Assembly: GCA_021030915.1 (NCBI GenBank)
Contig: JAGEMR010000146.1
Span: 1 to 64,000, forward strand
Direction: 5' to 3'
Source: Astrothelium macrocarpum
Taxonomy: Eukaryota > Ascomycota > Dothideomycetes > Trypetheliales > Trypetheliaceae
Length of the DNA: 64,000 nt
Every line of letters starts with the position of its first letter. Position 1 is the stretch's first letter. The notes under the pieces are model-generated. The model saw only the letters and a list, made by a program, of their open reading frames with translations, did no database searches and was not told the DNA's origin. A program made the position numbers and the translations under genes. This document shows positions 22,668 to 34,380 of the stretch, piece by piece.

Positions 22668-25403
22668 TGCAGATTTAAAAAGAAACGAGGGGAATGGAAA
22701 GAACGACTTCTTTCAAAAGACGCCCTTCACTTCCCCAAGATAATGAATTGAGTGGCAGCAAGGTGAAGGCACGAGCACATATATAACCAAGCCACATTGT
22801 TACCTGCGGGTTTCAATGGGAGGTATCCCGTTCGCCCTGACGGGCTTCTATTAGTAGAGTTTTGCATGATGGAAGGATAGTGCGAGGATGAAGTCAGAAG
22901 AGCTGGACGCGCCATTGAGAGCCACACGACGTTTCTGGAGGCGTGCATGAAGCCATGTTCCCATCTTCAACGGCGGACGGGACGCTGATCGAGGGTGAGG
23001 ATCATCGCGGCCGTTCCACGGCCTAGCCTACCAGGGTGCGGTTCTGGTGGCCGCCGAGCTCTGGCCGCCCATAGGCCACCACGCCCTATCCTCGGCGAGC
23101 CTCCCTGTACATGTACGTACTGTCATAGCCGAACGGAAATTATTAGCTGCATCGTCCGGTTGAGGGGCCTAAATTGGCAGGTCTGCTTCCTTGGGCCCCG
23201 GGGGGCGTTTTAGACGCTCGATATCAGCCCCTGCTTGGCGCCTTCACGCTGCTCCACCATAGATCCGAGCCCCCTCCGGCTTCCCAGCCGGCTCTCATTA
23301 GGCACTCGAGCTCTGTTGCGGCGGTTCGCCAGCTTAGAGTTGCCTTCCGACATGACCATGCGGGGGGCGATTTCGTGATCACTACTGCAATTCCCCATAT
23401 TCCCCCCATTGGTAGTTAGGATGCACGAGATAAGTCCTCATGGTGGGTTGCAAGACTCTGAACCTCGTCTCCCGTCCTGCAAAAGAATATTACTTTTTCC
23501 TGCTTTATCATTGTCTGCATTCTCGTATTTAGTGAATGGTTGCTGCAGGCCTGGACCACGTAGCTTGGAGGGCGCCTGGCTTTGGTAACTTGAACCATTT
23601 CTCTGGGAACAAGTAAAGAAAATACAAGCAAGGGTAAAAGATCTGCATATCCCGGTGCCTCGGCCTTGAGCTATTCTACCCCGTCCCGAAAGACACCGGT
23701 GGCTCGATAAAGGCTTGTGGGGAAGGGGTCCCACGTCATGATGTCCTGAATGTAAGTAGAGGTTCACAAGCTACTAACCCAAAGGTCCACGCCAAGAATC
23801 TGCAATTGGGTGGGAGCTGCATACATGATGTCGGCAAACTAAGCCACTGATGAAAATTAGGCGCACCCTTCAAGCGGAGCTGGTTGATTTGTTATGACAA
23901 GCAGAAAAGCAGCACCAACAGAGACCTTGCGATCCTCTCGAGCACTGCATTAACGCAAGATTGCTACGATCGAGGCATGCTATGCTGCATAGAGTTTAGG
24001 TCAGATTGTCTCACATTGGCCCAAAAAAACAATCGCAGTTGCAAGAGAATACCTCCATTGCAGCGCCAAGATACTTTTGGAGATACCCTGCGCGTTGTTC
24101 ACACTTAATCTAGGACTACCATTCTTGTGGCTGCAGGATCAACCACCATTGTAGACGGCGGATGTGCTTTCCCCGGTTCCCCGTAAGTAGCGTTGCAGCA
24201 TGCATAAAGTGCTTGATCGTTACAAGTTGAACCCTTATGTTGCCGATCAGGATGGTGGAGGGTGAGGTAATTGATATTGTTCCGCACCTCTGTGGGATGT
24301 CGATTATCTTGAAACAGCTGACTGGCTAAAGCTGCATCAGCGGGATATGCAAATCATTTCTTTTTCTTCCTATTGGCTCTGATTGAGCGTATTGCGAGGT
24401 TGATCCTTAACCAAGAAAAAGCTTAGACCTGGAGCATTTGCCGCTTTCCCAGCATGACCGCTGATTAACAGTCCACAGATCAAAGTATCCAAAATATTGG
24501 AAAATATCTTCCTCCAGCTGTCAATGCTATTTTGTAGCTAGAGAAATTGATGGCTCGTGTTCTTTGAGAGAGGGTTTGCAGGCTTCCTCGTTGAATTTAG
24601 AAAGTATTTGTGTAACATGAACTTTGGAGATGTCTGCGCGTCCAATGCCTCTATGCGGCTCTGACTGCGGGCCGCTGCGCGCAACTGCCAGGATTATGTT
24701 GTATCACCAATTCCCTTTACAGGTTCCTGGCTGAGAGTCGGAAGCGCTTGAGAAACCCGGAATAATAATCGAATAATCCAGTGACCAGCAGAGACTGCGG
24801 AGTCATCTTAGAGAAGATCCTTCATTCAATGTACGCTAACAACCTGGGTGTGAGCTGCGACGCTAAAGTAAGGTACACGGACAATCGGCTATGCCTACAC
24901 GTCATTCATTTAAATGTAGGTTGAATGCATTATAGTGGTGGAAGCAATGACATGGAAAATATGGGTTTGTCAGTTGATCAACTTCACTGGTGGTGTTTGG
25001 CGGTAGGACACGGGTACAATTTTCAGAAGTGATAACTCAGATGTTACTCCATGTACAAGTACTGAATCTCCGTCACTAGAACTAAATTTAGAAGTGGGAC
25101 ACGGTAGCATTAAGTGTATTGATGGCGTTATGCACACAAAATAGCTAAACGCGCCGTCGATCACATCAAAAAAGACTGACCAATCGACCCCCAAATATGT
25201 GGTCGCAAAAAAGGGAGAGGTCCATTTCCGAAGACGCTAGTCTTATTTCCAACTTGTTCCTTTTTCATTGCTCGTGCAACATAAGCCAAAGGAGAAGAGT
25301 TTGCTGATTGAATTGAATCAAATGACCGGTAATCGGAGATAACAGAGGCCATTGTTCCTCGGTTCATTGGCAGCGCTAACGTGATCATGCCTCGTGCAAA
25401 AAT
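22668..25403. other. 2.7-kb stretch with no recognised gene
   Basis: Upstream of the GT2 gene. A GC-rich patch at about 22990-23120 is rich in GGCC words. Unrecognised open stretches exist, including 25161-25388 (-), which directly follows the cupin gene, and 24970-25194 (-). None gives a family match or a convincing gene model. Confidence 0.4.
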
Positions 25404-26042
25404 TTATTGCGTTCTCTTTCGAAAATATTCGGGATAGGATCCTTTATATCCCATGATGTACTCACCAACCACCACACCAGTCACAACCAGAAATGCTCGA
25501 CTTAGCCAGCAACCAACCCATTCTGGGCACCAGTCAGGCACGGGAATAGCCACTGGAGTGTCATTCCCATAAAGAAATCGCAACATCTGGAGGAAGCTCG
25601 GAGAAACGTTTGACTTCCGGCAATCTTCTAGATAGCCGAAAAAATTCCGGAAAAAAGCTTCCTCTGCATCCCACCTTTGCGGATCCAGTCTGAGCGAAAT
25701 CACAAGATCCTCAGTTTTGCTCGCATTTTCGAACCGATGGTAAGCGCGCAACGGAATGTCGATCGTTCCGTTTGCTTCAACCAAAGAACGCCCTGGATCC
25801 TTTGAAGTTGGGCGCAAGTAGAACGCAGCGGTACCCGATTCAACGTGGAAGTGCTCCGTCTGGAAAAGGTGCAGATGGAGGGGCGGAGAAAAAAAAGTTT
25901 TGGCAGGAGGCAATACATTCGTTAACAGATACGGACCACCGGGATTGTGGAACGTTAACTTGGAACGTCCATCTTCGTAGGTTATCGGATTTTGCGAGGC
26001 CGTATTGGTTCGAACGACCTGTGTACGCATAAAGGAGAGCAT
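25404..26042 (-). CDS. Cupin-fold protein with C-terminal membrane segment
   Basis: 212 aa from ATG at 26040-26042; single exon. A cupin core is visible: GGPYLLTNVLPPAKTF, then PPLHLHLFQTEHFHVESGTA (the HxH...E...G first cupin motif), and IDIPLRAYHRFENAS containing the second-motif His. The last third holds a Trp/Cys-rich stretch and a hydrophobic segment (FLVVTGVVVGEYIMGY), so it is probably membrane-anchored. Similar fungal cupins are scattered and uncharacterised, some near secondary-metabolite genes; I see no such cluster here. An upstream exon is possible, since the open frame continues 69 nt before this ATG. Confidence 0.6.
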   Translation of the reverse strand: MLSFMRTQVVRTNTASQNPITYEDGRSKLTFHNPGGPYLLTNVLPPAKTFFSPPLHLHLFQTEHFHVESGTAAFYLRPTSKDPGRSLVEANGTIDIPLRAYHRFENASKTEDLVISLRLDPQRWDAEEAFFRNFFGYLEDCRKSNVSPSFLQMLRFLYGNDTPVAIPVPDWCPEWVGCWLSRAFLVVTGVVVGEYIMGYKGSYPEYFRKRTQ

Positions 26043-26133
26043 TTTTGCCGAAAAGTGCAACGGCCGCAGATTCCACCAGCTGAGACGACCCTGTGGATGT
26101 GAAAACCTCACTTCCTAGTAGACTTTGAAGCTG

Positions 26134-26343
26134 TCATTGGTATTGTAACCAGGAACGATAAGCAAAGCGGAAGCATGAGTCTACAATCAACCCTGCTACG
26201 TTAAAAGCTGACGCGATCGTGAGGAGTCGGTCACTTTCTTGCCAAACGAATCCGGCCCCAATCAACCGGTCTGAGATGACAATGAATTCTCCTATATACC
26301 CAGCAGATATCCCCAAAATCAGGCTGCTAAAAAGCTTGGCCAT
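26134..26343 (-). CDS. Small hypothetical membrane protein or upstream exon
   Basis: 69 codons from ATG (MAKLFSSLILGISAGYIG...) with two hydrophobic stretches, ending RSWLQYQ. It lies 91 bp upstream of the cupin gene on the same strand. It could be a separate small membrane protein or a mis-modelled first exon. No family recognised. Confidence 0.3.
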   Translation of the reverse strand: MAKLFSSLILGISAGYIGEFIVISDRLIGAGFVWQESDRLLTIASAFNVAGLIVDSCFRFAYRSWLQYQ

Positions 26344-27072
26344 GTATGAACTGATTGAATGTAAAACAAGCCAGAACTAAAAAAGTTAATTTTCATTGGC
26401 TGGGAAATGTTGGCTGCTAACGGAAAGGTCCCAAATTGCTACCCTATATAACACGTGATCTATGCTGCTGGATCAAGGCAACCCTGTCAATCATTTACTC
26501 TGAGACTTTGCATATGCGACTTCGCACACTGCCTCCGTGATTTCAATTTCAACCTTGAAATGACGCGGTTGACCTTCCTTACCTTTGAATGCATTGAACA
26601 ATTATTTCGATGGCTTTGATCTCTGCCAATCCTTGTCGTGGCAAATGAAGACGCCGAAGAACATACCAATTCTCTTCACCTGCGCTTACTCTCACAGGCT
26701 ATGTTGAATCAACATCTCGTGATTTTACCGAAGCAGACTTTACCGCGCAAGCTTGTCCTTCCTTCATTCTCTCCTTGCTTTATCGGCCAACCCTTCGCCT
26801 CCAAGTGTACCCCAGTCTTTATCGACCGCCACCGCTTCTTGTTCCACTCTCCATCCAACCCAATGCGTGCCGGTCGGATACCAAGCTGTCGATAAAGTAC
26901 CGTTTACCTACTTTTGGTGCGGAGCATTGATGGGCACTCGGCGAAACGCAAGGATTGACAAGAGGTTGAGATAGTCCAAAGAGGCATGCCGTATGTTTCT
27001 GCGGCATAGTTCCAAATGAAGACACATATGTGCACCAATAAGCAGGTTTCGCTTTTGAAATCTCGCGCCATG
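26344..27072. other. Intergenic region
   Basis: About 730 bp between the small membrane ORF and the DUF7708 gene. Open stretches at 26638-26974 (+) are unrecognised. Confidence 0.45.
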
Positions 27073-29364
27073 TCATCTTCTCCCGATTCTCTCATATGCT
27101 GGTACTTGCGTTTGGTCCCAGTGCTTTCTCGCAAAGATTCGTTTCCCGAGAGAAGGTTCAAGGTCCTCAATATCCCAATCAATATTTGCATAAACTGCAT
27201 CAACAGTCACAAGAATCTTAATAATAAGGTCGTCGTTTGACACCAAATGTGCAAGTTCATTCATCAGATAATGCAGCTTTGTACCTCCTGTGTCGTCACA
27301 GAGATCCTGCCGGTCAATGATCATGTAAATCCGGGTTTTGGTTTTCTCGTTCTTGTCAACCAAACTAGCAAGTGTTTCTCGAAGCATATCAACCATATAC
27401 TTCGTTGCTGTCTTGACTCGGTCAGAATTACATTTTTTGACTAGCGCAATACGGGACTGGAACGATGGCAATCTGTTGCGCAAAACTGCAGGCTTCCAAG
27501 CAAGTACGCGATTCAACACACTTGCGAATAAGTCTATGGGACTCTGACGCTGTCCTGGTTCGTACCGAAGTTCAGGATGGAAGCTATAGAAAACGCACAA
27601 CGATTTAGAAACATCGACATTGGAAGATTCTTCGAACACCGGGTTCGAAAGCTTGTTTGCCGCGATTGTTGCAGCATTAGACAGCCAGGAGCAAGTGCCT
27701 CTTCGATCAAGCCGTCCGTTGGACGCAGTCAAGCCAGACAGAAATAAGAGCGACGAAGTGCTACTATCATCCCAGTTCTGGTAGCCTGACTCTTCAAAGA
27801 GCAGATTTTCCGTCATCTGCATGTATCTATTGGATTGATGTCGTGCAGCCCGGGCTGATAGAGGCCCTGGCTTTACGGAAAGCGGAAACGTATCGGAAAT
27901 GACATTTGTGCAAAGATTGAGATTGATCTGCGGGCAGTCATCTTTGACCTAAGAGCATCTCAGTAAGTCATTCAAAACTCTCTAAAAAGTAGATGAACGT
28001 TCAAGCCGAGCAATGAGAAGGGATATCGACTAATTTAGGTCACAAAAAGACTTACACCGAGACTGATTCTTAGTTGTTCAAGACGCTCTTCATCTTGTTC
28101 CTTCGTTCTCTCTGAAAGTTAGGTCCATGTGTCAGTGTGTCATTTGAAATCTTTGCCTACACCAAGGAAACTCACGAGTCGCTTGCTCATGCATTTGTTC
28201 GCCTTTCTCTTTAATGGAAGTTATCTTGGACTGCAAATCTTCATTTTGTGCTTCTAAAGTCTTCACATTTCCAACCAAACTTTCGATTTGACTCAACAGT
28301 GCTTCATTTTCATTACGGAGATGTCGAACGTCAACGAAGATTTCTTTACTACGGCTGTGCAGGAGCACCATGGCTTCGGAACTGACTTCAGCAAGCTTCT
28401 GCTGAATCATGGCCTGGATGAGATCGATTCCAAGAGAAGGTGGTTTGCCAATGGCCATCTGCAGTCTGACTTTCGCGATTTTAGTGCTGTTGCGTCACGT
28501 AAGGGGCCGGGTATTTCACACACCTGAAAATCGAGTAAAGTATTCCGCGGCTTGTCGAGCAAAGAAGATGACTTCTCGATAAACTGAGGCTACCGCCTTC
28601 TCAAGTGTGACAGAAGGATATATATCCGTCAAGCTGTCTAATTGTGGGAATGAACGGGATAAGTCCTTTAGAAGATCTGCCAGCCCCGTATCATTCTTGC
28701 TCTTATTCACAAAAACCTATTTAGGGAACACTACTTAGAAATTCTCCCTATCCGGTATTGAGATTATCGTGTAGGTGCTTACATACTGTAAAGAGAAGCG
28801 AGAGAGTTTCGTAGGCTAGCTCGCCATAGGGTTGGCCACCCGCCTGAACGAGCGATACAATACCTGAGTAAGCACCAATGAAGTCGACAAAAGCCTTGAT
28901 AAAGTTTTGGAACTTGTGGGCATATTTGCCAGCACCTTGTTTCCGTCGGGTATTATAAGCACTCAAAGCTTGGGTGGCATCGCTGAGATCGCTGGTGACG
29001 AAGTCTTTTAGTTGTTTCACATCATATTCGGCCAGTTGCTCCCTCAACCCTTTCTCGGAATTCTCGATTCTGAGATTTCTACTTGTGCCGATTGCTTTTA
29101 CGATGCGGAAGCGAAAGTTTTCCCGGCCAGAGATAGCTTCTTGGGCGGGTTTGATGGTAACTCTGCTTCTATTGGCTTTTTGACGCGGGAATGACGATCG
29201 TCCTAAAGCGGACTCAGAATGAAATGGGTAGAGTATACTGACTCGTTGATTGAAGCAAAATGTTCTTGGTCCTCGCCGTCTCTGCGAACTTTGAACCAAA
29301 TTTCTCTTCGACCACTGCTATCTTCTAATAAGCTGGGCTGTGAAGAGTAACTGGTAACCTCCAT
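27073..29364 (-). CDS. DUF7708-like fungal protein with coiled coil and degenerate NTPase-like region
   Basis: Exons (minus): 29243-29364, 28787-29168, 28524-28716, 28176-28469, 28056-28111, 27073-27948; 1923 nt, 640 aa, all phases closing. Residues about 70-230 (KFQNFIKAFVDFIGAYSGIV, GELAYETLSLLFTV, PSVTLEKAVASVYREVIFF) resemble the helical DUF7708 domain found at the N-terminus of many fungal NLR/STAND-like proteins. A coiled coil follows (RNENEALLSQIESLVGNVK). The C-terminal part (LLFLSGLTASNGRLDRRGTC, FYSFHPELRY, IYMIIDRQDLCDD) occupies the place of the NTPase, but no clean GxxxxGKS P-loop is seen, so ATP binding is doubtful. No ankyrin or WD repeats follow, so it is short for an NLR. Inference: a self/non-self recognition or regulatory relative. 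The first splice acceptor is my choice among options; others give stops. Confidence 0.6.
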
Positions 29365-30430
29365 TACTACTCGACCGTGTCCATGGCATGGCAATGAAAA
29401 CGGATTTAATACAGATATACGAGGAGTTGTAAATTTTTTCAATTAAACTCTTTTGAGCATGATCCCTAGGAAGACGCAGGATATCGGTTCGACAGCTGAG
29501 ATGGGCGTGAATTTACGCTGTTATGGACAAGGCTTTGGAGATATCGCTCATCTTTTGGTCCCAGTAGTATTCCTTTAACCACCTTGGCAATCCGGCATCG
29601 CTCTGCTTATCACGACTTGACTATTTGTCCGTGCAGCTGCGTTCAGCCAATATATGAGTATGTATGGGACAAGTTTCGGACTGCTGCCTGCTAATACCTT
29701 GCCTAAGATCAGCGCTAAACAGAATGGTTGAATGCAGACACAGCCCCAACCGCCATGAATTCGCATTCTCGCTAAGCATACGCGTGTTCGGTTTAGTGTA
29801 ACTTCAGCCTTGTTACAATTCGTTGCTGAGCCACCGTTAAGCGCCCCCAAAAAAAAAGGTAATTGGCAAATATTAGGCGTGCTAACAAGAAGAGAACGTG
29901 TTGGAAAAAGAAATTTGGTCAATAGTTTCGCGACAGAAGCTTGACTATGACGAAAGTGTGGGACCTGAACTAAATAATCGAATTGGAAGACTGCAATGCC
30001 TTGTAGAGTGCCTACGACAGAGAGGCACCTGAATGTAGGGATGGTATTGGATCTAACTAATCTAGAGATGGTATCGCATTACTTGCGCTCAGCAGCTCTT
30101 GTGGACGACATTACCTGCGAAAGATTAAGAGACAATAAAACTACAGCCAAGCGTTAATTGGATGGATGGCGGCTAACGGTCTTGGAATTGATTATCAAAG
30201 ATCGACTTTTTAGGCAAACATTTGCCTTTTGGCTGGGCTAGTGCTGTCATGCAGCCAAAATGATGCAGCACCCGTTCGATCCCCACGAATGAGGCTGTGT
30301 TACTTCTTAGTCTTAAGAAAACCAAACCTTGATCTTCGGAGCCTTCAACACTGTCGCTTCAATCAATCAGACTAGTCATTTAAGCATCGGAAAGACCTTT
30401 GCGAGTTTGACTATATCATCCTTGTCCAAA
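29365..30430. other. Intergenic region between divergent genes
   Basis: About 1.07 kb separating the starts of the DUF7708 gene (-) and the AAA ATPase gene (+). A short A9 run lies at about 29850. No gene recognised; must contain both promoters. Confidence 0.5.
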
Positions 30431-33151
30431 ATGACGGTGGATCAACCCGACAGGACTAATGACACTGCCGAATCTAAGTATGCCTCGTCGTCAGTTCGAA
30501 TGATTTATTTGATCTGACACATAACAAACCAGGAAGCGACACTTACCGCAAAAAGGCTAGAGCTCTTGGAACAGCGCGTAGCGGAGTTAGAGTCCATACT
30601 TGACAAGTCGAAGAAGACCGCAAAGAAGGAAAGCAAACAGGATCAGACGAATGAAGAGAAGGTATTGGAAACTCTTCGTAACAGCGTCACTGGGTAATTT
30701 CCTGATTGATACAGACCAAAGACAAACAATCGCGCATTCGGTATGTGGTTGCCAAAATGGACTACAATACTGGAAAATGGACGGATACCGTTGTGAATGA
30801 GACAGAAGACTCGGAAGAGGATCAGGGCGGTTTTGCGTTTACTTTCCGCAAACGTCTTACTCAGACAGGTCTGAAAGGTGACACAGTGTGTGAAGCGGAT
30901 ATTCAATCGAAGAGGCTCAAAAGCCTACTCAAGGTCAGAAAAGATGAGCTCTACAGTTGGATTTTGGCGCTTCGACTCATGCGTTCCGAGATAGGAAACA
31001 ATTGGAGATGATTATCCGGGCCAAAGCTGGGGTTTGGATGTCGTGAACATGCGATCACCATTTTTACCGATTGTAAGCGATGCCTTTCTATCGCATCACC
31101 ATTATATGCAACGCTGTGCCAAGAGCTGTGTCGTTGTTCTCGGAACTAATCCCTCAACGTAGATTCATTTCTGGAGTGCGTTGCAGAATGCAACGCGAGA
31201 CAATCCAGAAGAGGACGAGGAGACTAGGCAAGCGCGTGATGATCTTGCGGGACTCTTGGACCTCGTCAAGGGCTCGTCCGATAATTTGGAATCCTATTTT
31301 AAAACGCGAGAATCCTATCTAGATGCCGGCATTACCACTTTCGACACCATGTGGACCCTGTTTGTTCCTGGACAGCTGGTTTTTGCAAAACCATTCCTGG
31401 ATACACCTCAGGTTTTTGTTGTCGAAGCTCCGCCGTACAATTGAGATCCAACAATCGAAAATCCCTCGAGATTAATAGCCAATTGTTGGTGCTACGATTG
31501 GAATGGTAAGCGACTGGTCAAAGCCTATTTTGGGATTGGGTTTGAGCAGTTCCGTGGAACAAAACGTGTCAGCGACCTACCATGCTATCCAATCAACTAT
31601 TATCAGGCGGAAGAAGATCCTTCCAGAACTAAAGAAGATTTGTACAGGATGCTTATTGCTCGGGGCAAAAAATTCTACAAGATTGCGAGAACTCCAAAAG
31701 GAGCAAAGCAGATATACAGACACGATGGCACGGCGATACCAGAGCGCCAAGGTGGAGTAGGGGGAAAAGCAAGCGAAGATAGGAGCCTTTCTTCTGTCAA
31801 ATTGATACTTGGCCAGATGTCATCTCGGTCGATATCCAGGGAGAGCAGAGAAGATCAGCGGGTGCCCATTGAAGCTAATGAGAGATATATCGTAGATTTT
31901 GACGCTTTCTTTACGTATGCAACACCGAAATTGGCGTTGGGGCAATTGAATCCCTATAACATTGATGACAAGGAAACTGCCGATCCACAAAGCAAACGGA
32001 GCGCAAAAACGGTAGAAAATGGGGCCAAGGAGCTTCTTAATAATAGACACTACATGCTATTACCTCCTCGTTTTCTAGGCTATTCCACAAGAGGCAAATT
32101 CTGGGGGCAATTCAGAGTGGATGGTACACAGGAGGTCGGAAAACCAAGCTCGGATGAATTTGATAATAAGCTACAGCTCGAAGATGGCTACAAGCAAATG
32201 ATCAAGGCCCTAGTTGAAAGTCACGAAGGAGAGAAACGAAACGCGAGCGATAGATCACAGGTGAAGGATGTAGCTGTCGACAAAGGACGAGGCCTGGTCA
32301 TTCTCCTTCATGGCCCTCCTGGAGTGGGTAAAACGGTAAGACAGTGCCATCACTCAAGGACCCACTGAAATGTGAATTCGGACTGCTAAATTGTTAACAC
32401 AGCTCACGGCTGAGACCATCGCTGAGGCGTCCGGAAAACCATTATTCGTTGTAAGCGTTGCCGATATAGGGCTCGATGCGTCCAAAGCAGAGAAAAACCT
32501 AGAGCAGTTGTTCTTTCTTGCCGGAACATGGGAGGCGGTGCTGCTAGTGTAAATACGCGCCACAATACCCGCAAAACCTGGCACTAACATTTCTCCAGTG
32601 ACGAGGCAGACGATTTTCTGGAGAGTCGTAATGATGTTGATCCTAATCGGAACGCTCTTGTTTCTGGTACACTTTCCAGAAGCATATGCATTGCTATTGG
32701 CTAAACGAACACAGTGCTGCTCCGCGTTCTGGAGTATTACCAAGGCATAATCATTCTCACAACAAACCGAATCACATCGCTCGACGTCGCAGTCCAATCG
32801 CGAATTCATCTTGCCATTCGATACGAAGATCTTTCCAAGAAGAACAAAGAAGAAATCTTCAAGATCTTCCTTGATCAGCTCGAACCAAGTACGATCAAGA
32901 ATCGAGAAGCTATCGATGAATGGATCAAGGAGTATGGCAGCGAGTCAAAATTGAATGGACGTCAAATTCGTAATGTCGTTACCTCGGCACTGGCGCTGGC
33001 GCGGAGCTCTGTAAAGAAGAATGCAGGGGATGATCGATTGACGAGGGATCATCTAAAGACGGTTATCACCATAACAAAGGAGTTTCAAGAACAGCTAGAA
33101 GACATCACCAAAACGGCGAGAGGTGCAAATGAAGTGAGACGATTCAAGTGA
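30431..33151 (+). pseudogene. DUF7025-AAA+ ATPase with an in-frame TGA (possible pseudogene)
   Basis: Exons: 30431-30477, 30556-30661 (acceptor uncertain), 30715-30933, 30995-31072, 31163-32335, 32403-32548, 32599-32666, 32715-33151; about 758 codons. Order: Lys/Glu coiled coil; DUF7025-like region (YPGQSWGLDVVNMRSPFLPI, NLESYFKTRESYLDAGITT, FVPGQLVFAKPF, DLPCYPINYY); AAA+ domain with Walker A GPPGVGKT (about 534-541), Walker B VLLVDEAD and sensor-1 IIILTTNR; lid region to the end. A TGA at 31442-31444 (about codon 244) sits in the conserved frame, with family-like sequence continuing on both sides. I found no consensus intron of a length divisible by three that removes it; a 36-bp GTACAA...GAG candidate is too short. 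It could be a nonsense mutation or a sequence error. Function of this fungal family is unknown. Confidence 0.7.
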
Positions 33152-33580
33152 ATCCTTTGCCATGCATGTATAAGTAAATAGTATTCCAGAACCATGCTAC
33201 CGATACCATATACAGGAACATGGATTCCATGAGTAGAGCATCAGCTACGAGGATGAGAATAAGATCAAGAAAGAAGTATCTAGAACCAAAGATGGTGACA
33301 CTGGACCAAACATCGGTGAGGCAGTCCTTGCATTAGTTTTACATCTGACGATGTGTGACTGTAACTGATCATGGTCCAATGAAAGCGAGCTGCGGCAAAA
33401 GACCGAAGCCAGCCGCAGCTGAGCCACACGGTGAGTCTACCTGCTCGAATGTACCCCGTTTAGAACCGCGTTGATCGCATTGGCGGCATTGTTACCTAGC
33501 AGGGTACAAAAGTCGTTTTGAACATTTAAACAAAAGATTCTACATTACATGCTCCATTAAATTCGATATCTAAAATCAGG
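33152..33580. other. Intergenic region
   Basis: About 430 bp between the AAA ATPase gene and the dioxygenase gene. No feature recognised. Confidence 0.5.
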
Positions 33581-34380
33581 ATGGCTACTCTTTCAAGCAA
33601 GTTGCTGACTGGATTCTCGTCCAACATTACTAAACAGATTATTGACTTCTCGAAGACGGCACTGCCAGAATACAAAGGCCTTTACGCCGTCATTCTTGAC
33701 AATGTCGTTTCTAAAGAGGAGTGTGCCGATTTAGTAGCGGCAGCAGAGCAACATGCATCGGGCCAATGGGAAGCGGCAATGATGAATGTTGGCGGAGGCA
33801 GACAGATGCTCATAACAGATTCCAGGAAATGTGGTCGTATCATCTGGGATTCTCGTGAAATGGTGGACCGGCTATGGACACGCTTGAGCAGCCATGTACC
33901 TGAGATAACGAGACTGTATGGACAGCCGCACGTGACGGGTGCAGGACCTTCGATACGCAAAGAAACGTGGCAAATGACAAGATTGAATGAGAGAATGAGG
34001 TTTCTGAGATACACCAGTGGCGACTACTTCAAACGTACGTATGCCATTGTATTCACATCGAAACCAAAAGATGCTCTTGCTAATGATCGATAGCACATTG
34101 TGATGGCAGCTACGAAACTCCCGACCGCCAGGAGAGATCATACTATACACTGCATCTTTATCTGAACGACAAAGACACGAGTCAAAATGATGGAGAATTG
34201 AAGGGTGGTGCTACAACATTCTTCTCTTATGACATGGATCGAAGATTAGACGTAGAACCCAAGACCGGAAGGGTGCTGATTTTCCAACATCGCGACCTTC
34301 TGCACTCGGGCGATGATGTGTTGGGGGGCTTGAAGCTCACCATGCGGACCGATGTCATGTACGAAAAACAGACCGAGTAA
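33581..34380 (+). CDS. 2-oxoglutarate/Fe(II) dioxygenase, prolyl 4-hydroxylase-like
   Basis: Exons 33581-34034 and 34094-34380; 246 aa. Double-stranded beta-helix oxygenase using Fe(II) and 2-oxoglutarate to hydroxylate a substrate, possibly proline. The metal ligands are visible: HCD (His153, Asp155) right after the splice junction and LLHSGDDV (His222); Arg236 in MRTDVMY is the likely 2-oxoglutarate anchor. FLRYTSGDYFKPHCDGSY and GGATTFF are typical of the P4H-alpha-like family. No signal peptide, so probably cytosolic or nuclear, unlike animal collagen P4H. The 59-bp intron has GTACGT donor and CTAAT branch. Confidence 0.88.
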
